From positions 1 to 10,012 of the forward strand of contig JAYSTR010000128.1 of NCBI GenBank assembly GCA_043719555.1: 10,012 nucleotides of DNA, given 5' to 3'. The notes beneath the pieces were generated by a model. It did no database searches. It was not told the DNA's origin and saw only the letters and a program-made list of their open reading frames with translations. Below are positions 6,411-10,012 of the stretch, piece after piece; within the stretch, counting starts at the first letter, position 1, and every line of letters begins with the position of its first letter. The DNA is from UBA4416 sp043719555. GTDB taxonomy: Bacteria > Bacteroidota > Bacteroidia > B-17B0 > Aurantibacillaceae. Both the position numbers and the translations under genes were made by a program.

Positions 6411-6941
6411 ATGAATATAATAATTACAATTTTACTTTCAATAATATGCATTATTGCTTTTCTATTAATTATTGCCCTTTTTCTTAAAAAAGAACATTAT
6501 GTGAAACGTCAAATCATTATCAATGCACCACTTCAAGAGGTCTTTGACTTTTTAAAGATTCTCAAAAATCAAGATAAGTTTAATAAATGGGCAAAGTCAG
6601 ATCCTAACAGAAAATGGGAATATAAAGGAATAGATGGCACAGTGGGGTTCATTATTTCATGGAAAGGAAACAAAAAAGCAGGTGAAGGAGAAAAAGAAAT
6701 TATGGGAATAATTGAAGGAAAAAGAATTGAAACTCAAATTCGATTTGTTAAACCAATGATTATGACTGTGGATGTATCCATGGAAACAGAAGCAATATCC
6801 TACAATCAAACAAAAGTTTCATTAATTAATTCTGGCACAATAAAATATCCAATGAATATATTTATTCTAATGGCAGAAAAGAATTTTCCGAAAGACATGG
6901 ATGAAAGCTTAACAACTTTGAAAAACATTCTTGAAAAATAA
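6411..6941 (+). CDS. SRPBCC family protein with N-terminal membrane anchor
   Basis: 176 aa. Residues about 3-25 (IIITILLSIICIIAFLLIIA, continuing LF) form one membrane helix followed by KKEHYVKR, so the rest faces the cytoplasm or is anchored to the inner membrane. The remainder fits the SRPBCC/polyketide-cyclase-like START fold: VKRQIIINAPLQEVFDFLK, KNQDKFNKWAKSDPN, GTVGFIISWKG, GEKEIMGIIEGKRIETQIRF, and a C-terminal helix LTTLKNILEK. The fold makes a deep ligand cavity; the ligand is unknown. It lies 44 nt after the DUF1801 gene with no promoter or terminator visible, so it may be a fourth operon member. The stop is followed 26 nt later by a cassette-end-like motif. Confidence 0.85.
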   Translation: MNIIITILLSIICIIAFLLIIALFLKKEHYVKRQIIINAPLQEVFDFLKILKNQDKFNKWAKSDPNRKWEYKGIDGTVGFIISWKGNKKAGEGEKEIMGIIEGKRIETQIRFVKPMIMTVDVSMETEAISYNQTKVSLINSGTIKYPMNIFILMAEKNFPKDMDESLTTLKNILEK

Positions 6942-7084
6942 TCAGAATCAAAAAGAACAACGAATAGCTAATTGCACATTTACATTTCGAAACTAACAAA
7001 ACGTATGTAGCAAAATTTGTTTCTGTTATGCGGACACGCAAGCAATGTGTAAACCTATTTCAGGACAAGACAGAATATTTTCGC

Positions 7085-7115
7085 TTTGCAAAAGTCTGGG
7101 AACATTCTATCTTTG
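7085..7115 (+). promoter_or_regulatory. Consensus Bacteroidota promoter of the lipoprotein gene
   Basis: TTTG at 7085-7088, a 19-nt spacer and TATCTTTG at 7108-7115 match the Bacteroidota consensus at every defined position. The start codon lies 85 nt beyond the -7 box, giving a leader of about 80 nt. The promoter lies within the noncoding boundary element rather than next to the gene. Confidence 0.7.
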
Positions 7116-7171
7116 TTAGTAGTTTTTCGGTAGACAACGGTTTCAAATCGCACAAGTTTTAGCCGCAAAAC

Positions 7172-7188
7172 ATTAGCGGTAAGGCTTA
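7172..7188 (+). repeat. Left arm of inverted repeat flanking the lipoprotein gene
   Basis: ATTAGCGGTAAGGCTTA matches the reverse complement of 7854-7870 at 13 of 17 positions, including TTAGCGGT and GGCTT without gaps. It ends 12 nt before the lipoprotein ATG. Confidence 0.55.
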
Positions 7189-7200
7189 AAGACATAAACT

Positions 7201-7845
7201 ATGACGAGAATCTTATTATTAATATTAATTGCTTTCTCCCTGACAAATTGCAAGGACAAAAAAGAAGAACATAGTTGTGATGACGACAGCTGTTACGGAA
7301 AACACGACATATTTTTAAGCAATGTGGGCAAAGACCTTGTTATAAAAAAAGACACAACATATACATTTGTCAGTAACACAAATGATACAATGAAACTGAA
7401 ATTCAGGAAAACATTTACTGAGTTTTATAAACAAAAATCTTCCTGCTATTGTGTAGACAAGAACACTGACATTACAGGCGAATACTTACACGGTATTTAT
7501 GTTTTCATAAACAAAGACTTAGGCGTTAAATATTCTTCATCCATTTGCTACCCAAATAGAACTGCGTTTGACATTGAACTATCTGATACGAATAAATTAA
7601 TAAACAGCACACTCAATAATTATATTACCTCAGGTGCAATAAATTATTTATTTAGAACCAATAGCATTTTAGAAAAGCAAAATAATTTTGACTCATTAAA
7701 TATAAACGGCAAATATTACTACAATGTAATCAACACTTATGACGAGACAAACACTAATACAAATATCACTGACTGCTATTATTCAAAAAACTTTGGACTA
7801 ATTAGTTTTAAATATAATGCCTTGGTGTACAATATAGTTCCATAG
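7201..7845 (+). CDS. Putative Cys-rich lipoprotein, function unknown
   Basis: 214 aa. The N-terminus MTRILLLILIAFSLTNC is a type II (lipoprotein) signal peptide with lipobox LTNC; C17 would be lipidated after cleavage. The following KDKKEE is a charged stretch of the sort that marks surface-exposed lipoproteins in Bacteroidota, so outer-membrane display is plausible (inference). The mature part contains C26 and C31 around an acidic CDDDSC, then CYC, SICYP and DCYY, seven Cys including the lipid one. No catalytic motif or named domain is recognised; the alternating pattern with many Thr, Asn and Tyr suggests a beta-rich fold. It has its own consensus promoter and is flanked by an imperfect inverted repeat, giving the look of a self-contained one-gene unit. 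Confidence 0.8.
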   Translation: MTRILLLILIAFSLTNCKDKKEEHSCDDDSCYGKHDIFLSNVGKDLVIKKDTTYTFVSNTNDTMKLKFRKTFTEFYKQKSSCYCVDKNTDITGEYLHGIYVFINKDLGVKYSSSICYPNRTAFDIELSDTNKLINSTLNNYITSGAINYLFRTNSILEKQNNFDSLNINGKYYYNVINTYDETNTNTNITDCYYSKNFGLISFKYNALVYNIVP

Positions 7846-7853
7846 AGACAACT

Positions 7854-7870
7854 AAAGCCCAACCGCTAAC
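7854..7870 (-). repeat. Right arm of inverted repeat flanking the lipoprotein gene
   Basis: AAAGCCCAACCGCTAAC begins 8 nt after the lipoprotein stop. Within it GCCCAAC (7857-7863) fits the integron attC outer core RYYYAAC. The opposite-strand reading GTTAGCGGTTGGGC is the partner of the left arm at 7172. A matching GTTRRRY end is not found downstream before the next gene, so if this is an attC its second half is missing. Confidence 0.5.
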
Positions 7871-7910
7871 AGCACCTTTGCCTAATGCGAGCGGACACCA
7901 ATGCATTTGC

Positions 7911-7934
7911 AAAAAATTGCCCTAGCAATTTTAA
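7911..7934 (+). terminator. Probable terminator after the lipoprotein gene
   Basis: AAAATTGC (7913-7920), loop CCTA, GCAATTTT (7925-7932) form a perfect 8-bp hairpin ending in four T. The stem is AT-rich and the T-run short, so it is weaker than the terminators at 14-48 and 3650-3678. It may mark the right edge of the accessory block. Confidence 0.5.
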
Positions 7935-7956
7935 CTACTAAATAAAAAACAAGAAA

Positions 7957-9393
7957 GTGAAAAACGAAGAGGCTTACTATACTATTTGCTCAGACTGTAA
8001 AGGTCAAGGTAAAAGAAGTAAAAAGATTCGCAAGAGTGTGCGTCTTCATTATCAGTTTACCTTAAATCAGTTTGAAAAAACTAAGGACGAAGGTGTAGCT
8101 CCAATTCCTCCTAAGAGTCATCTTTATTCGTGTTTAAAATGTGGGGGCTCTGGATTAGTTCAAACTGCTAGCCCTCCTAAAGCAGATACAATAAACTACC
8201 CACACGTTGCTATTATTGGTGGTGGTATAGGTGGCGTGGCTTTGGCTGTGGCTTGCTTACATCGCCAAATTCCTTTCACACTTTATGAGCGCGATAATAA
8301 TTTTGATGAGCGATCTCAAGGCTATGGACTCACATTACAACAAGCTAGCAAAGCCATTGAGGGCTTAGGCATTTTTTCGTTAGATAAGGGAGTGACTTCA
8401 ACAAGACATATTGTACATACAACTACAGGAAAAGTAGTTGGCGAATGGGGCACCAGAAAGTGGATGTCATCAGTAGCGCACACTTCTCTTAAACGCAGAA
8501 ATGTACACATAGCCAGGCAATCCTTGCGCTTAGCATTGCTTGAGCAACTCGGCGGACAAGATATGGTGCAGTGGGGACATCAGTTAATCGATTTTAAAGA
8601 AAGTGAAAACGACGGTGTTAAATTAAGTTTTCAAGTAAATGGAAAAACACAAAACGCCAAGGCAGATTTGTTGGTAGGTGCTGATGGTATTCGTAGTGCC
8701 GTGCGACGCTGGTTGATTAGTGAGGAGGCTAGTCCATTACGTTACTTAGGTTGCATCGTAATTTTGGGTATTTGTCCCTTAACAAATCTTAATGGTTATG
8801 AGCATGCGTTGCTCGATTCGGCTACGGTGTTTCAAACCGCTAATGGTAATGAGCGCATTTATATAATGCCTTATGCAGCAGACTCGGTAATGTGGCAACT
8901 CAGTTTCCCTATGACAGAAGATGAAGCAAAAGCCTTAAGTTCACAGGGAAAACATGCGCTTAAAGATGAGGCGTGTCGCAGAACTCAGTGGCACGATCCT
9001 ATTCCTCAAATTTTAACAGCTACACATGTAACACAAATTTCTGGTTATCCGGTGTACGACAGAGCACTACTCAATGCGGAATTATTAGCGAAAAGTGCTC
9101 ACGTTACTTTGATAGGAGATGCTGCGCATCCTATGAGTCCATTTAAAGGTCAAGGTGCTAATCAAGCTCTGTTAGATGCATTAGCGTTGGCTCGTGAAAT
9201 ATCAAAAGGATGCCGGCCCTTATCTCAATGGAGAGAACATGGCATAAGAAAAAATGTGTTAACGGCCTTTGAATCAGAAATGATAACACGCAGTGCTATT
9301 AAAGTAAAGGATTCGGCAGAGGCCGCTCTATTTCTACACTCCGACATTGTACTCCACGAAAGTGATGAGCCGAGAGGGAGTTGTAGAAAGTAA
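7957..9393 (+). CDS. FAD-dependent monooxygenase with N-terminal DnaJ-like zinc-finger motifs
   Basis: 478 aa. The start is GTG at 7957; an in-frame stop at 7939-7941 and no nearer ATG make it the only sensible choice. Residues 11-18 (CSDCKGQG) and 59-66 (CLKCGGSG) are paired CxxCxGxG motifs like the DnaJ Cys-rich zinc-binding domain. An aromatic-hydroxylase-type flavoprotein follows: GGGIGG at 88-93 (dinucleotide fold), E111 for the FAD ribose, GADG at 241-244 (D243), and GDAAHPMSPFKGQGANQALL from 387 (D388 contacts FAD). This is class A flavin monooxygenase architecture; it would use NAD(P)H and O2 to hydroxylate a small molecule whose identity cannot be read here. The zinc-finger plus FAD layout is, from memory, a recurring family in several bacterial phyla. 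Tail-to-tail, 6 nt from the next gene. Base composition looks less A-rich than the block to its left. Confidence 0.9.
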   Translation: MKNEEAYYTICSDCKGQGKRSKKIRKSVRLHYQFTLNQFEKTKDEGVAPIPPKSHLYSCLKCGGSGLVQTASPPKADTINYPHVAIIGGGIGGVALAVACLHRQIPFTLYERDNNFDERSQGYGLTLQQASKAIEGLGIFSLDKGVTSTRHIVHTTTGKVVGEWGTRKWMSSVAHTSLKRRNVHIARQSLRLALLEQLGGQDMVQWGHQLIDFKESENDGVKLSFQVNGKTQNAKADLLVGADGIRSAVRRWLISEEASPLRYLGCIVILGICPLTNLNGYEHALLDSATVFQTANGNERIYIMPYAADSVMWQLSFPMTEDEAKALSSQGKHALKDEACRRTQWHDPIPQILTATHVTQISGYPVYDRALLNAELLAKSAHVTLIGDAAHPMSPFKGQGANQALLDALALAREISKGCRPLSQWREHGIRKNVLTAFESEMITRSAIKVKDSAEAALFLHSDIVLHESDEPRGSCRK

Positions 9394-9399
9394 AAAAAC

Positions 9400-9897
9400 C
9401 TACTTCCCTAAAATCTGTTTAAAGCTTACTTTACCTTTAGGCAATTGCTTTAAATTAGATAACAAGGTAAAGGCTTTATCAATGCGCAACTGCGAACTTT
9501 TAACAGTAGACACATAATTTAAAATATAGCGTTGCATCCCTGGTGCTAATTCATCAAAGCGTTGTTTCGCTTCAGGGTCTTGCTTAAATAATTCTTCTAC
9601 CTCTGCACACACCTCAACACCAAACTCGCTCACATCTTCAGTTAACGCAATAGCTACTTCCGAACCGCGTTCAACACCCAGTGTTTTCATACGTTTGCTA
9701 TTAATAGAAATATACGCTCTGCCCTCACTCAGTGCAATTAATCCACACTGAAACGATAATGTTTTATTAACCTCACACAACAAACGCACTTTACCAATGC
9801 CTCCAATTTTAGTAACAATAGTTGCAGGCACTTCTATATAAAAAGTGTTTAAATAACTTAGTTTATCTATATGAGAACTAAATTTTAGTGGCTTCAT
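9400..9897 (-). CDS. DUF1905 / YdeI-OmdA family protein
   Basis: 165 aa. The N-terminal half (about 1-90) is a DUF1905 beta-barrel-like domain: FYIEVPATIVTKIGGIGKVR, the GLIALSEGRAYISINSKRMK stretch, and GSEVAIALTEDVSEFGVEV. The C-terminal part (about 105-155) resembles the YdeI/OmpD-associated helical region: DPEAKQRFDELAPGMQRYI, then LNYVSTVKSSQLRIDKAFTL. Members are cytoplasmic and have been linked to bacteriocin or peptide resistance in some bacteria; the molecular role is unsettled. Its ATG lies 1 nt after the stop of the upstream minus-strand gene, so the two are co-transcribed. It converges on the FAD monooxygenase with only 6 nt between stops and no obvious terminator. Confidence 0.85.
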   Translation of the reverse strand: MKPLKFSSHIDKLSYLNTFYIEVPATIVTKIGGIGKVRLLCEVNKTLSFQCGLIALSEGRAYISINSKRMKTLGVERGSEVAIALTEDVSEFGVEVCAEVEELFKQDPEAKQRFDELAPGMQRYILNYVSTVKSSQLRIDKAFTLLSNLKQLPKGKVSFKQILGK

Positions 9898-9898
9898 T

Positions 9899-10012
9899 TT
9901 ATCCTAATAACACGCACCACGCATCTTTCACGTGACTAGCATCGAGTAATGATTTTGCAAACTGATGTTTTTCTACCTCTGTATTAAATGATTTGTTAAG
10001 TGTTTTATTGTA
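9899..10012 (-). CDS. 3' end of an unidentified gene (partial)
   Basis: An open frame of 37 codons reads in from the right edge and stops with TAA at 9899-9901, one base before the ATG of the DUF1905 gene. The visible C-terminus ends SLLDASHVKDAWCVLLG. I do not recognise the family from this tail. The tight spacing, the in-frame opening to the window edge and protein-like composition support a real gene, translationally coupled to its downstream neighbour. Confidence 0.6.
   Translation of the reverse strand, partial: YNKTLNKSFNTEVEKHQFAKSLLDASHVKDAWCVLLG

Larger units (their letters stand above)
6942..7200 (+). other. 259-bp noncoding stretch, possible attC-like cassette boundary
   Basis: No gene is seen on either strand. 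The left end has GCTAATTGCACATTTAC (6967-6983), matching 13 of 17 bases of 7865-7881 after the next gene. The right end has ATTAGCGGTAAGGCTT (7172-7187). The 5' GCTAAT and 3' ATTAGC are complementary, as ends of a foldable recombination site would be. Another shared piece, ATGCGgacACgcaagCAATG near 7029-7048, resembles ATGCGagcggacacCAATG near 7885-7903. A consensus promoter lies inside. Confidence 0.4.

Noticed and set aside
7877..7909. TTTG-N21-TGCATTTG as a promoter for the FAD monooxygenase
   Set aside because: The -7 box has a mismatch at the critical second base and transcription would begin inside the hairpin at 7913-7932.
3679..7950. Complete insertion sequence, prophage, toxin-antitoxin or CRISPR defence locus in the accessory block
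   Set aside because: No transposase, integrase, phage structural gene, repeat-spacer array or toxin/antitoxin pair is recognisable.

Overview
The window is AT-rich bacterial chromosome, almost certainly from the phylum Bacteroidota. Evidence: a type 9 secretion C-terminal sorting domain (YPNP start), several matches to the Bacteroidota promoter (TTG, about 19 nt, TAnnTTTG), A-rich leaders without Shine-Dalgarno sequences, and ETF, PDH E1-beta and DUF151-UVR proteins of the Bacteroidota type. Genus cannot be read from the sequence.

Left part (1-3680), core metabolism: a pyruvate dehydrogenase E1-beta gene on the minus strand ends in a strong hairpin terminator. Across a 144-bp intergenic region with promoter elements facing both ways, etfB, etfA and a DUF151/UVR bifunctional-nuclease-type gene run rightwards and end at a second strong terminator. 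PDH makes acetyl-CoA; the ETF heterodimer passes electrons from flavin dehydrogenases towards the quinone pool.

Middle part (about 3680-7910), accessory genes all on the plus strand: a secreted YHYH-family protein with a T9SS tail; a tight three-gene set (DUF6958, a small membrane protein, DUF1801) followed by a membrane-anchored SRPBCC protein; and a Cys-rich lipoprotein. Two noncoding stretches of about 250 bp lie here. Three unrelated genes are followed within 8-26 nt of their stops by versions of one 14-15 nt motif. The lipoprotein gene is also flanked by an imperfect 17-nt inverted repeat whose outer end fits the integron attC core consensus. Two noncoding regions share a 47-column promoter-like module. 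Together these suggest a cassette-like or island-like insertion; no integrase or transposase is in the window.

Right part (about 7950-10012): an FAD-dependent monooxygenase carrying an N-terminal DnaJ-like CxxCxGxG zinc-finger pair, convergent with a minus-strand pair made of a DUF1905/YdeI-OmdA protein and the 3' end of an unidentified gene that runs off the window.

No tRNA, rRNA, CRISPR array, transposase or complete insertion sequence was seen. The strongest lead for something not yet described is the cassette-like architecture of 3.7-7.9 kb; the other genes belong to recognisable families.
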